In this document: piece by piece, positions 1 through 7,969 of the stretch
How the letters are laid out: every line of letters begins with the position of its first letter
Position numbering within the stretch: position 1 is the stretch's first letter
Origin: Halopenitus salinus
GTDB lineage: Archaea; Halobacteriota; Halobacteria; Halobacteriales; Haloferacaceae
NCBI RefSeq assembly: GCF_042662125.1
Contig: NZ_JBHSXL010000003.1
Location: 186,001 to 250,000, forward strand
Reading direction: 5' to 3'
Length of the DNA: 64,000 bases
Translations under genes and position numbers: made by a program
The notes under the pieces: generated by a model
Databases searched by the model: none
Seen by the model: the letters and a program-made list of their open reading frames with translations, nothing else
Told to the model about the DNA's origin: nothing

Positions 1-214
1 AGAACGTCTCGCGGATCTCCTCGGTCTCCCCCTTGCGCATCAACCCGGTGTCGACGTAGACCGGCGTGAGCTGGTCCCCGACCGCCTCGTAAGCGAGCGC
101 CGCCGCGACCGAGGAGTCGACGCCGCCAGAGAGGGCGATGACCGCGTTCGAGTCGCCGATCTGGTCGTCGATCCGCGCCACCGCCTCCTCGATGAACTCG
201 TCGGTGTCGACCAT
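1..214 (-). CDS. guaAb: GMP synthase (glutamine-hydrolysing), subunit B, 5' part
   Basis: This is the amino-terminal 71 residues of the ATP pyrophosphatase subunit of GMP synthase, which converts XMP to GMP. The PP-loop SGGVDSS is visible at about residues 29-35, followed by TPVYVDTGLMRKGE, both typical of GuaA. The gene runs off the left edge of the window. Its ATG overlaps the stop codon of the upstream CTP synthase gene by one base (TAATG), so the two purine/pyrimidine genes are probably co-transcribed and translationally coupled. In archaea the amidotransferase subunit is usually a separate gene; it is not in this window. Confidence 0.93.
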   Translation of the reverse strand, partial: MVDTDEFIEEAVARIDDQIGDSNAVIALSGGVDSSVAAALAYEAVGDQLTPVYVDTGLMRKGETEEIRETF

Positions 215-1881
215 TATGCGGTCACCCCCTCGTCGGCCTGCGGTCCGTCCGGCTCCCCGCGGGCCTCCTCGAGTACGCGCTCGACGAACGCCACGAACGG
301 CGGGCTCGCCCTGTCCGGCCGCGACCGGAACTCGGGGTGGTACTGGGTCCCGAGGAAGAACGGGTGGTCCTCGCGTTCGAGGATCTCCATGCGGTTGTCC
401 GCGCGTCCCGAAAAGCGCAGGTCGTCGGACTCCAGTCGATCGATGTACTCGGGGTTCACCTCGTAGCGATGGCGGTGACGTTCGGTACAGGAGTCGTCCC
501 CGTAGATGTCGTAGGCGAGCGTTCCGGGGTCGATCGCCGTCTCGTGGGCGCCGAGGCGCATCGTGCCGCCCATGTCCTCGGTCTCGTACTGCTCGGGCAA
601 CAGGTCGATGACCGGGTGGGGCGTGTCGGGGTCGAGTTCGGCCGAGTGGGCCGCCTCGAGCCCGAGGACGTTGCGCGCGTGCTCGACGACCGCCAGCTGG
701 AAGCCGAGACAGAGCCCGAGGAAGGGGACGTCGTTTCGGCGTGCATAGCGGATCGCCTCGATCTTGCCGTCCGTCCCGCGGGATCCGAACCCGCCCGGAA
801 CGACGATGCCGTCGGCCTCCGCGAGCCGTTGTTCGTGTTCTTCGGCCATCTCGTCGGCGTCGACCCACAGCACGTTCACCTCCGTCTCCGTGTGGATCCC
901 GGCGTGTTTGAGCGCCTCGTGGATCGACATGTAGGCGTCCTCGAGCGCGTACTTCCCGACGAGCGCGACGTCGATCTCCTCGTCTCGATCCCGGGTGACG
1001 AGCTCGCGCCACCGCGTCGAGCGTTCGGGCTTCGGGAGGGCCTCGTCGTCGATGTCGAGTCGGGACATCACGTACTCGTCGAGCCCCTCGTCCTCGACCA
1101 TCAGGGGGACGTGGTAGACGTCCTCGACGTCGGGGTTCGAGAAGACGGCCTCGGTGGGAACGTCACAGAACAGCGCGATCTTCTCTTTGACCTCGGGATC
1201 GAGGGGGTCCTCACACCGTCCGACCAGAACGTCGGGCTGGAGGCCGATCGACCGAAGCTCCTTGACCGAGTGCTGGGTGGGCTTCGTCTTCTGTTCGCCG
1301 TTCTTCGAGTAGGGAACGAGCGTGACGTGGGTGAAGAGGACGTCCTCGTCGTCCTCCTCCTGGGAGAACTGCCGGAGCGCCTCGAGGAACGGCATCGACT
1401 CGATGTCCCCGACGGTTCCACCGATCTCGACGATACAGACGTCGGTCCCCTCCGCCGCCTCGCGGATCCGGCGTTTGATGTCGTCTGTGATGTGCGGGAT
1501 GATCTGGACCGTCTTGCCCAGGTAGTCGCCGGCGCGCTCGTTCTCGATGACGTGTTTGTAGGTCTTGCCCGTCGTGACGTTGTGATCGAAGGTCATGTCG
1601 ACACCGAGGAACCGCTCGTAGTTCCCCAGGTCCAGATCGACTTCGCCCCCGTCTTTGAGCACGTACACCTCGCCGTGCTCGTAGGGGTTCATCGTTCCGG
1701 CGTCGACGTTCAGATAGGGATCGATCTTCACGGCGGTCACGTCGAACCCCGCGTTCGAGAGGAGTCGGCCGGTGCTGGCGGCGGTGATTCCCTTCCCCAG
1801 CCCGGACATGACACCTCCGGTGACGAATACGAACTTCCGGCCAAGCGAGGGGTCATACCCCGTGTCGGGATCCGTCGGCAT
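214..1881 (-). CDS. pyrG: CTP synthase
   Basis: CTP synthase makes CTP from UTP, ATP and glutamine in the cytosol. The protein has 555 residues, normal for the family. The synthetase domain opens with KFVFVTGGVMSGLGKG (about residues 16-31), with the nucleotide-binding SGLGKG; the C-terminal class I glutamine amidotransferase domain contains GGFGSRG and the nucleophile elbow GLCLGFQLA, with a later HPEF. The start at 1881 is supported by a TATA-like box ending 23 nt upstream. It overlaps the start of guaAb by one base. Function is certain from family features. Confidence 0.97.
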   Translation of the reverse strand: MPTDPDTGYDPSLGRKFVFVTGGVMSGLGKGITAASTGRLLSNAGFDVTAVKIDPYLNVDAGTMNPYEHGEVYVLKDGGEVDLDLGNYERFLGVDMTFDHNVTTGKTYKHVIENERAGDYLGKTVQIIPHITDDIKRRIREAAEGTDVCIVEIGGTVGDIESMPFLEALRQFSQEEDDEDVLFTHVTLVPYSKNGEQKTKPTQHSVKELRSIGLQPDVLVGRCEDPLDPEVKEKIALFCDVPTEAVFSNPDVEDVYHVPLMVEDEGLDEYVMSRLDIDDEALPKPERSTRWRELVTRDRDEEIDVALVGKYALEDAYMSIHEALKHAGIHTETEVNVLWVDADEMAEEHEQRLAEADGIVVPGGFGSRGTDGKIEAIRYARRNDVPFLGLCLGFQLAVVEHARNVLGLEAAHSAELDPDTPHPVIDLLPEQYETEDMGGTMRLGAHETAIDPGTLAYDIYGDDSCTERHRHRYEVNPEYIDRLESDDLRFSGRADNRMEILEREDHPFFLGTQYHPEFRSRPDRASPPFVAFVERVLEEARGEPDGPQADEGVTA

Positions 1882-1903
1882 ACCGACCGTGCGCGAGCGT
1901 TCG

Positions 1904-1911
1904 CCTAAACG
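1904..1911 (-). promoter_or_regulatory. TATA box for pyrG-guaAb
   Basis: On the minus strand the octamer CGTTTAGG lies at -30 to -23 from the pyrG start codon, the spacing expected of a leaderless archaeal promoter. Supported by position and composition only. Confidence 0.5.
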
Positions 1912-1985
1912 GTTTCGGGACCGACGACGACTGCGAGGTCCTCACACGCGTTGGGTCGCCCTCGTTCAGCCCCCGACGTCCCCGT

Positions 1986-2564
1986 TCAGCCTCCGAGCGT
2001 CCATCTCGCGATCCCGAGGAAGATGAGCATCCCGAAGACGTCGACGACGTTCGTCACGATCGGAATCGTCGTGTCGTCCGGGTCGATCCCGAGACGGTAG
2101 GACCCGTAGGTGGCGGCGACGGCGAAACAGACGGCGATGACCGCGACCGACAGGCCGCTCGAAAGCGAGATGAAAAGCAGCGTGGAAAGCGGCAGACCGC
2201 TCCCGGTGTACAGGCCGACGAGCCAGACGACGACCGCGAGCGTGGCGAAGACCGTCGCCGCCAGCGCGAGGATGGCCGTCACCGTGGCCCACAGGTGTCG
2301 ATCCCGCGGATCGAACTCGGTCGTCCCGAGGTGGAGCCTCGTCGTGAGCCGCGAACTGAGGATGGCCCCGAGGTTGCCGCCCATGCCCACCATCACCGGG
2401 ACCATCACCGCGAGCGCGCCGTACTCGCCGAGCAGCTCCTCCGCGTCCTCGAGGGTGATCCCGGCCCACAACACGATGACCGAGAGCGCGACGAGAAGCG
2501 GGAACATGTTCCCCACGATCCGGCGGGCCGACCACGATCCGAGCGTTCCGGTCGAGGCCGCCAT
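1986..2564 (-). CDS. MgtE-type divalent cation transporter, half-module B
   Basis: A 192-residue integral membrane protein made of a single MgtE/SLC41 transmembrane module, without the cytosolic N and CBS domains of bacterial MgtE. About five hydrophobic segments are visible. The conserved C-terminal motif reads DPDDTTIPIVTNVVDVFGM, and an internal VPVMVGMGGNLGAILSSR matches the first helix region of the family. Its ATG overlaps the stop of the preceding, paralogous half-module (TGATG). The two probably assemble into one pseudo-symmetric channel for Mg2+ or a related cation. The exact cation is inferred from the family. Confidence 0.85.
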   Translation of the reverse strand: MAASTGTLGSWSARRIVGNMFPLLVALSVIVLWAGITLEDAEELLGEYGALAVMVPVMVGMGGNLGAILSSRLTTRLHLGTTEFDPRDRHLWATVTAILALAATVFATLAVVVWLVGLYTGSGLPLSTLLFISLSSGLSVAVIAVCFAVAATYGSYRLGIDPDDTTIPIVTNVVDVFGMLIFLGIARWTLGG

Positions 2565-3133
2565 CAGCCGACCACCTCCACGACGCCGACCGCGACGAGC
2601 AGGAACGCCATCCCGAAGACGTCCCCGAGCGTGGTGACGATCGGTCCCACGAGGTTGTCCGGGTCGTGTCCTCGGGTATAGCCGACGAACAGAAGCGAGA
2701 GCAGGCCGAAGATCAACACGACGGAGGTCAACACGCCGGAGATGAGCATGATCGCCAGGAACTCGAGCGGGTGTGCGGCCTCCCGACCGAGCAGTACCAG
2801 CGCGACCCAGGAGATGACGGCGATCACGACGGAGATGCCGATCGCGTTCACGAAGGAGGCGACGACCGCGTGGGCGAGCCGGTCGTTCCACTCGAGTCGC
2901 GGCTCGATGAGCCCCTGGTGGAGCCCGCTCGAGATCCGTCCGCCGAGGGCCCCGTAGACGTTTCCGCGGGTGGCGAGAAACACCGGAACCATGACCAACA
3001 GTCCCGGAAACCGCTCGATGCTCGCGAGCAGCTCCTCGAGGATGACCCCGGAGAAGAGCCCGCCACAGAGCGCGACGAGGAGGACCGGGAGCGACTCCCG
3101 ATAGATGGATGCGAACTCCTCGCGGACGTCCAT
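2564..3133 (-). CDS. MgtE-type divalent cation transporter, half-module A
   Basis: A 189-residue membrane protein paralogous to the gene that follows. It shows the same arrangement: VPVFLATRGNVYGALGGR in the early helices and DPDNLVGPIVTTLGDVFGM near the C-terminus. It is the promoter-proximal gene of a two-gene operon; a TATA box sits at -30 to -23 from the ATG. In SLC41 proteins two such modules are fused in one chain; here they are separate proteins expressed in equal order, which suggests a heterodimer. Substrate is likely Mg2+ (inference). Confidence 0.85.
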   Translation of the reverse strand: MDVREEFASIYRESLPVLLVALCGGLFSGVILEELLASIERFPGLLVMVPVFLATRGNVYGALGGRISSGLHQGLIEPRLEWNDRLAHAVVASFVNAIGISVVIAVISWVALVLLGREAAHPLEFLAIMLISGVLTSVVLIFGLLSLLFVGYTRGHDPDNLVGPIVTTLGDVFGMAFLLVAVGVVEVVG

Positions 3134-3155
3134 GGATGGTCGTGTTCGAATTCGA

Positions 3156-3163
3156 AGTTAAAG
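3156..3163 (-). promoter_or_regulatory. TATA box for the MgtE half-module operon
   Basis: Minus-strand CTTTAACT lies exactly at -30 to -23 from the start codon at 3133, indicating a leaderless transcript. Confidence 0.6.
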
Positions 3164-3238
3164 GTACCTACTGCGTCCGAAAGCCGTGCGGCGGTCCGCG
3201 TCCGTCGTTCGACCGTCCGGCCGGAGGTGCGGGTCGGA

Positions 3239-4948
3239 TCAGTCGTCCGCCGGAGCGGGATCCGAGCCGGCGCCGACGCCCGTGACGGTTCCGACGCCCT
3301 TGCTCGATCCCTCACGGAAGACGAACCGCTGTCCCTCCTCGACGAGGTACGGTCGGAACTTGAACCGCACGCGCGTGCGACCGGTGTCGCCCGGAAGCAG
3401 CCGGCCGTCCTCGGGGGTGAACTCGGCCGCCTCGCTCGCGGTCTCGAGGTGAACGACCGGTTCGTAGCCGGACTGGATGCGCGTCGGGTGGTTGAGGACC
3501 ACGACCTCGGCCTCGAACTCCCGGACCGGCTCCGGATCGGCCGTTCGCGGGAGAAGCACCATCCCGCGCTCGAGCGACGATTCCGGGATCCCCTTCAGGG
3601 CGATCCCCACGATCCGTCCCGCCGTCGCGCGGTCGACCCGGTGGTAGTGCATCTCGATCGAGCGCACCTCCACCTCCCGGAACGAGCCGTCGGCCATCGG
3701 CCCCACGAGCAGCTCGTCGCCCGTCTCGACGGCGCCGGAGTTGACGGTTCCGGAGGCGACCGCGCCGACGCCCTTGACGTCGTAGGACCGATCCACGTAC
3801 ATCCGGAACTCCTCGCGGTCCGGGGTCGACCGCTTCGGGAGCGACGCGAAGAGGGTGTCGAGGTCCCCGAGCCCGTCGCCGCTCACCGCGCTCGTTCGAA
3901 CGATCGGCACCACCGACTCGCCGATCTCGTCGATGGCGGTCGCCACGCCGTGCCGCTCGACCGACAGGGGCGTCCGATCCACGTCGCGAAGCAGCGATTC
4001 GATCTCGCGTGAGACCTCCTCTATGCGCTCCTCGGAGACGAGGTCGGTCTTCGTCACCGCGACGATCGTCGGGAGCTCGGTGGCCAACAGGATCCCGAGG
4101 TGCTCGCGGGTCGTCCGCGTCGGACCGTCGTCGGCGGCCACGACGAGCAGCCCGTAATCGATCCGCTGGCCGACGAGCCCGCGGATCGTCGTCCGCAGCC
4201 ACGGCTCGTGGCCGACCGTGTCCACGAACGAGACCAGCCGGTCGGCCTCCTCGACGATCCGCGCCCGGTCCTGTTTGCGGTGGGGGTTGTCCATGCGGAC
4301 CGGGTCGCCGTCGTCGAACCCGTAGACGGCATACGAGAGATCCGCGGAGAGGCCGCGTTCGATCTCGTGGGGCTGGACGTCGAGGAACCCCCGCGTCCCG
4401 CCCTGGCCGTCGTCCGCCTGCCCGGTGACGAGCGACCCGACGAGCGTCGACTTGCCGTGGTCGACGTGGCCGGCCGTGCCGACCACGACGTGTGCGTCGT
4501 CGGTCTCGAGGACGGACCCCTCCCGGATCGTCGCGATCCCCACGAGTCCGCGATCGTCTCCGTCGTCGCGATGGACCGCACCCGGATCGCCGCCTGCCGT
4601 CTCGACCGATCGGCGGTCGTCCGCGGTCTCGTCGGCCGTGACGCCCCAGGTCTCGACGTCGTGGATGTGGGCGTCGGCCTCCTCGGCCAGAAGCGAGAGG
4701 ACGTCCATCGTCTCCGAGAACCGTTCCGGCGGGATGCCGGCGATCCCGCCGTCGTCGGTGACCCCGACGACGTAGGTGGCCTCGCCGTCGCCGGAGAGGA
4801 CCCGGTGGCGAAGCTGTGCGGCGAGCGACTCCTTTCGGCCGTCCGCCAGGTGCACCTCGCGGGTGAGTCGTTCCTTGAACTCGATCGCGCCACCGTCGCG
4901 TTCGCCGCGCTCTATGGCCTGTCTGAGGACAGACCGGTCCGCGCTCAT
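3239..4948 (-). CDS. GTPBP1-like translational GTPase (EF-Tu superfamily)
   Basis: A 569-residue GTPase of the EF-Tu/EF-1A superfamily most like the archaeal and eukaryotic GTPBP1/GTPBP2 group. An N-terminal region of about 150 residues precedes the G domain. G1 is GHVDHGKST at residues 160-168, G3 is DTVGHEP, G4 is TKTD in place of the common NKxD, and two beta-barrel domains follow (for example VGAVASGTVNSG and the C-terminal RFKFRPYL). The reading frame stays open to 5065, but a TATA-like box 23-30 nt upstream of the ATG at 4948 sets this start. Role in translation or mRNA quality control is inferred from eukaryotic relatives. Confidence 0.85.
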   Translation of the reverse strand: MSADRSVLRQAIERGERDGGAIEFKERLTREVHLADGRKESLAAQLRHRVLSGDGEATYVVGVTDDGGIAGIPPERFSETMDVLSLLAEEADAHIHDVETWGVTADETADDRRSVETAGGDPGAVHRDDGDDRGLVGIATIREGSVLETDDAHVVVGTAGHVDHGKSTLVGSLVTGQADDGQGGTRGFLDVQPHEIERGLSADLSYAVYGFDDGDPVRMDNPHRKQDRARIVEEADRLVSFVDTVGHEPWLRTTIRGLVGQRIDYGLLVVAADDGPTRTTREHLGILLATELPTIVAVTKTDLVSEERIEEVSREIESLLRDVDRTPLSVERHGVATAIDEIGESVVPIVRTSAVSGDGLGDLDTLFASLPKRSTPDREEFRMYVDRSYDVKGVGAVASGTVNSGAVETGDELLVGPMADGSFREVEVRSIEMHYHRVDRATAGRIVGIALKGIPESSLERGMVLLPRTADPEPVREFEAEVVVLNHPTRIQSGYEPVVHLETASEAAEFTPEDGRLLPGDTGRTRVRFKFRPYLVEEGQRFVFREGSSKGVGTVTGVGAGSDPAPADD

Positions 4949-4970
4949 GTCCCCCCGTAGGTCGTATCGG

Positions 4971-4978
4971 CGTTTAAG
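4971..4978 (-). promoter_or_regulatory. TATA box deciding the start of the GTPBP1-like gene
   Basis: Minus-strand CTTAAACG lies at -30 to -23 from the ATG at 4948. It would fall inside the coding region if the longer open frame to 5065 were used, so it argues for the shorter protein. Confidence 0.55.
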
Positions 4979-5058
4979 CGTTTTCGTGGTGTGTCTACCC
5001 ATCTCACGGGAGACGTCGGGTTCCGTCACAGACGCGGGAGGGCCCAAAAGGGGTGAGG

Positions 5059-5108
5059 AGCACACCTACGTCTTCTGCTCGCGACAGCACACTTACGCCG
5101 TCTGCTCG
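5059..5108. repeat. Two imperfect 23-bp direct repeats, period 27 bp
   Basis: Two copies starting AGCACAC and ending CTGCTCG occupy 5059-5081 and 5086-5108 and differ at three positions. They lie between the end of the membrane-protein gene and the promoter of the GTPBP1-like gene, about 80-130 nt upstream of its TATA box. They could be paired regulator sites; nothing identifies the regulator. Confidence 0.55.
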
Positions 5109-5150
5109 AGACGAATGTCGACGCAGATACGTCAGCGACGATGATCGGCG

Positions 5151-5747
5151 TCAGCGCTGATCCGTCACGTACGCGATCGCGGCACCGATCGCGCCGAAGA
5201 CGACCGGATAGACGATCCCGGCAAGCAGCAGGGAGGGAACGAGTTCCGGCCCCGACCCTCCCACCCGAAACGCGAACACCCCGATCACGACGAGCGGCAG
5301 GTAGCCGATCGCGACCGCCGGTCCGAGCCGAACCGTCTCGACCAAAGAGGAACTTGGACCGGCACGGCGGGCAACCAGGAATCCGGCGGCGGCGAGCGTC
5401 AGCGGCGGGACGAGATAGAGGATCTCCAACGGCCCCTCGCCGCGCGCGATCAGATCGACGTAGGAGCTCGCGAGCCCGACGTCGACGTAGGCCGCCACCG
5501 CGTGAGCGTTGTAGAAGAGCCAGCCGACGAGCCGCCAGGGTTCCGGCGTTTCAACCCCGAACAGGTCGGCGATCGGTCCGATCCGCCCCATCGTCTCGCG
5601 GTACTCGCCGGCCTTCCAGAGGTAGGCCAGGAGGTAGCCGATCGCGTAGGCCGCGACGCCTCCGAGCGCGCCCTCACGGGCCGCTCGGAGAGGCGATCCG
5701 GCGGAGTCGTTCGCCGATCGTTCGGCGGCGGAATCGGGATCCGACAT
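5151..5747 (-). CDS. Haloarchaeal integral membrane protein, function unknown
   Basis: A 198-residue protein with a polar Ser/Asp-rich N-terminus (about 22 residues) followed by about five predicted transmembrane segments, for example GGVAAYAIGYLLAYLW, LVPPLTLAAAGFLVA and the C-terminal VVFGAIGAAIAYV. I recognise no catalytic motif. GC-rich codon use matches the neighbours, so it is likely a true gene. It is on the same strand as the GTPase gene downstream but separated by 200 bp that carry a promoter, so an operon is unlikely. Confidence 0.7.
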   Translation of the reverse strand: MSDPDSAAERSANDSAGSPLRAAREGALGGVAAYAIGYLLAYLWKAGEYRETMGRIGPIADLFGVETPEPWRLVGWLFYNAHAVAAYVDVGLASSYVDLIARGEGPLEILYLVPPLTLAAAGFLVARRAGPSSSLVETVRLGPAVAIGYLPLVVIGVFAFRVGGSGPELVPSLLLAGIVYPVVFGAIGAAIAYVTDQR

Positions 5748-6022
5748 GGACGGTCACGACCGTCGGTTCGCGGGAGTTCCCGTGCGAGCCGATGTCCGTG
5801 CGAGCGCCGTCGTGGCGGGCATGCTCGAACCCGAGGGGCGCGGGGGAGAAAAATCCCGCGTCAGCCGGAGGACTGACGAGCGTCTGACGATCGGTCCGTC
5901 CGACCGTCGCCCGATCGGCGTCCGAATTCCGATCGGGTATCGTCCAACTTCGGTCGCCCACCGGTCAGGTCTCGGTCGCTCACGGTCGATTTCTAGCCGC
6001 TTACCGGTCGAAATCCGGCCGT

Positions 6023-6847
6023 TCACCGGTCGTGTACCCAGAACTCCTCGCGCTCGGTGGTCTCCTTTTTGAAGATCGGGACGCGCTCTTTGAGCTGGTC
6101 GATCCCGTCCTCGACCGCCCGGAACGCTTCCGCGCGGTGGCCCGCCAACACCACGACGAAGACGATGTCCTCGCCGTCGGGGATCACGCCGGTTCGGTGA
6201 TGCATCCGGACGTCGAGGACGCCGTCGCGCGCCTCGAGTTCGGCGGCGATCTCGGCCATCCGCTCGGCGGCGACTCCCTCGTATCGTTCGAAGGCGAGGT
6301 GAGTCGTCCGATCGTCGTCGGGGGCGTCCCGCGCGCGAACACGGCCGGTGAAGGAGGCGATCGCCCCCGAGCGGTCCGCCTCGTCGCTCGCTTTGACGCG
6401 TTCGACCAGCTCCTCGAGGGTGATCCACGGCTCCGCGGCGTCGACCGCCTCGACGATCGCATCGAGGTCGGCTGCCGCGGCGGCCTCGACCGTTGCGACG
6501 ACCGTCCCGGCGACGTCCTCCGGATCCCGGTCCCCGCCGACGAGCACCGTCGGGACGCGAAGCCGCGTCCGACCGATGACGATCAAGTACTCGTGATCCG
6601 GCGCGAATCGGTCGAGAAGCGACGTGAGATGGGCGCCCGTCCCCGTCGCCGTCCACGTCCCGTCATCGAGCAGCCGGACGTCGGTGTCGGCGACGCCACC
6701 CGCAGTGGTGTCGGTGGGATCGTCCCCCTCATTCCCGGCCAGCGCGTCGACGCGACCCACGCGGCCCTCGGCGCGCTCATGAAGGTGGTCAACGAGGCGA
6801 TCGGCGAGGTCCGCGGCCCCGTCGCCGAGTATCGAGATCGGTTGCAT
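6023..6847 (-). CDS. moaE: Molybdopterin synthase large subunit MoaE with N-terminal MobB-like domain
   Basis: The C-terminal ~140 residues are MoaE, which with MoaD adds the dithiolene sulfurs to precursor Z in molybdopterin biosynthesis. Visible motifs are HHRTGVIPDGEDIVFV, AGHRAEAFRAVEDGID and the end signature VPIFKKETTEREEFW with the catalytic lysine. The first ~110 residues resemble MobB, which binds GTP in molybdenum cofactor maturation, but the expected glycine-rich P-loop (GxxGSGKT) reads ISILGDGAADLADRL, so nucleotide binding by that domain is doubtful. Total length is 274 residues. A CCTAAGC box sits about 25-30 nt upstream of the ATG. Confidence 0.88.
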   Translation of the reverse strand: MQPISILGDGAADLADRLVDHLHERAEGRVGRVDALAGNEGDDPTDTTAGGVADTDVRLLDDGTWTATGTGAHLTSLLDRFAPDHEYLIVIGRTRLRVPTVLVGGDRDPEDVAGTVVATVEAAAAADLDAIVEAVDAAEPWITLEELVERVKASDEADRSGAIASFTGRVRARDAPDDDRTTHLAFERYEGVAAERMAEIAAELEARDGVLDVRMHHRTGVIPDGEDIVFVVVLAGHRAEAFRAVEDGIDQLKERVPIFKKETTEREEFWVHDR

Positions 6848-6940
6848 ATCGATGGAGGGGCGAGCCAGCGGCTTAGGACTTTCCCGGCGATGCAGGCGGT
6901 GTTCGGAACGTGACCCGAGTCCGGGGGCGGTTCGACGACA

Positions 6941-7903
6941 TCACCCGACGTATCCGAGCGCCTGCAGCCGCGCCTCGATCTCCGCCGATTCCTCTCCCGC
7001 TTTTGCAGACTCGCCGCCCGCTCCGATCTCGCTGGACGGCTCATAGGTCCCGTGATCCGTGGCGGTCGTGGTCGTCCACGGGACGGTTCGAACGCTCGGG
7101 TGGAGACAGCCGACCGGGTGGTCGTAGATCCCCCACTCGCCGAGGGCGTCGCCGTGGTCGGCGGTGATCGCGACGCGGTCGGCGTCGACGTTCGAGAGGA
7201 GCAGCTCGACGTCGTCGAGGACGAGTCGGAGGTTCTCCCGGTAGGCCTCCCAGAACGTCTCGAAGTCGATTCGACCCTTTCTCAGGGCGTCCACGACGGT
7301 GTCAGAGAGGGCCGGACCGAAGGGGTCGGCGTCGAAGCCCGCATCGAGGCCGACGAAGGGGTGATGCGGCTGGACGTAGTGGACGATCAGCCGGTCGGGA
7401 TCGGACTCGCGGGCCGTTCGAACCGCCCGGTCGGTGACCGGACGCGGCAGGACCGTGTCGGTCTCCTCGTCCCACGCGTATCGCCAGACCTCATCGAGCG
7501 TCCCGAAGCGGTCCGGGGAGAGGATCCGCTCGGAGAAGACGTTGCTCGTCACGTAGGCCGTCTTCGCGACTGACTCCGCGTGTTCGTCGGTGAACGTCTT
7601 CGCCATCCACTCCTTGGACATGCTGCCGACCGACTCCATCCGCTCTATCCCCTCGAGAAACGCGTACTCGTCGGCCACCGACCGGAGGAGGTCGACCCGA
7701 CAGGCGTCGAGGATCACGAGCACGTCCCACTCGCGCTCGTAGACGTTACGCCCGCGGGGGAGCGGATACGCGAGCCACCACAGGCCGGTGTACAGGTCGT
7801 AGGCGACGTCGCCGAGCCCCTCGACCCCCCGTTTTCGAACCTTCTCGGCGGATACCGACAGCCAGTCTCGAAACGTCACTATTCGGGCGTTAAACGTCCC
7901 CAT
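6941..7903 (-). CDS. Alkaline phosphatase/sulfatase-superfamily protein
   Basis: A 320-residue protein of the alkaline-phosphatase-like fold. The N-terminal metal-binding segment reads DVLVILDACRVDLL and the second metal motif is ITADHGDALGEWG; VHYVQPHHPF lies between. The canonical sulfatase nucleophile motif C/S-x-P-x-R is not apparent, so it may be a phospho- or glycosyl-phosphotransferase rather than a sulfatase. The C-terminus EARLQALGYVG matches that of the second sulfatase in this window. The start at 7903 (MGTFNARIV) is chosen because longer frames run into the divergent promoter. It is divergent from a glycosyltransferase, which suggests a role in surface polysaccharide or glycolipid chemistry. 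Confidence 0.75.
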   Translation of the reverse strand: MGTFNARIVTFRDWLSVSAEKVRKRGVEGLGDVAYDLYTGLWWLAYPLPRGRNVYEREWDVLVILDACRVDLLRSVADEYAFLEGIERMESVGSMSKEWMAKTFTDEHAESVAKTAYVTSNVFSERILSPDRFGTLDEVWRYAWDEETDTVLPRPVTDRAVRTARESDPDRLIVHYVQPHHPFVGLDAGFDADPFGPALSDTVVDALRKGRIDFETFWEAYRENLRLVLDDVELLLSNVDADRVAITADHGDALGEWGIYDHPVGCLHPSVRTVPWTTTTATDHGTYEPSSEIGAGGESAKAGEESAEIEARLQALGYVG

Positions 7904-7937
7904 GCAACTATGTATCGGCACGTCCGGGAGCCACAAC

Positions 7938-7945
7938 TTTAAATA
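7938..7945 (+). promoter_or_regulatory. TATA box for the GT2 glycosyltransferase
   Basis: TTTAAATA lies 25-32 nt before the ATG at 7970, a canonical haloarchaeal box giving a leaderless or nearly leaderless transcript. Confidence 0.7.
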
Positions 7946-7969
7946 CTGAAAGGGAACCATAGGTGAACG

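Noticed and set aside
337..1908. Long plus-strand open frame (523 codons) opposite pyrG
   Set aside because: In DNA of this GC content, antisense frames stay open by chance; pyrG on the other strand is a full-length conserved enzyme.
4949..5065. 39-codon N-terminal extension of the GTPBP1-like protein
   Set aside because: The TATA box for the gene lies within it, and the extension has no similarity to the family N-terminus.
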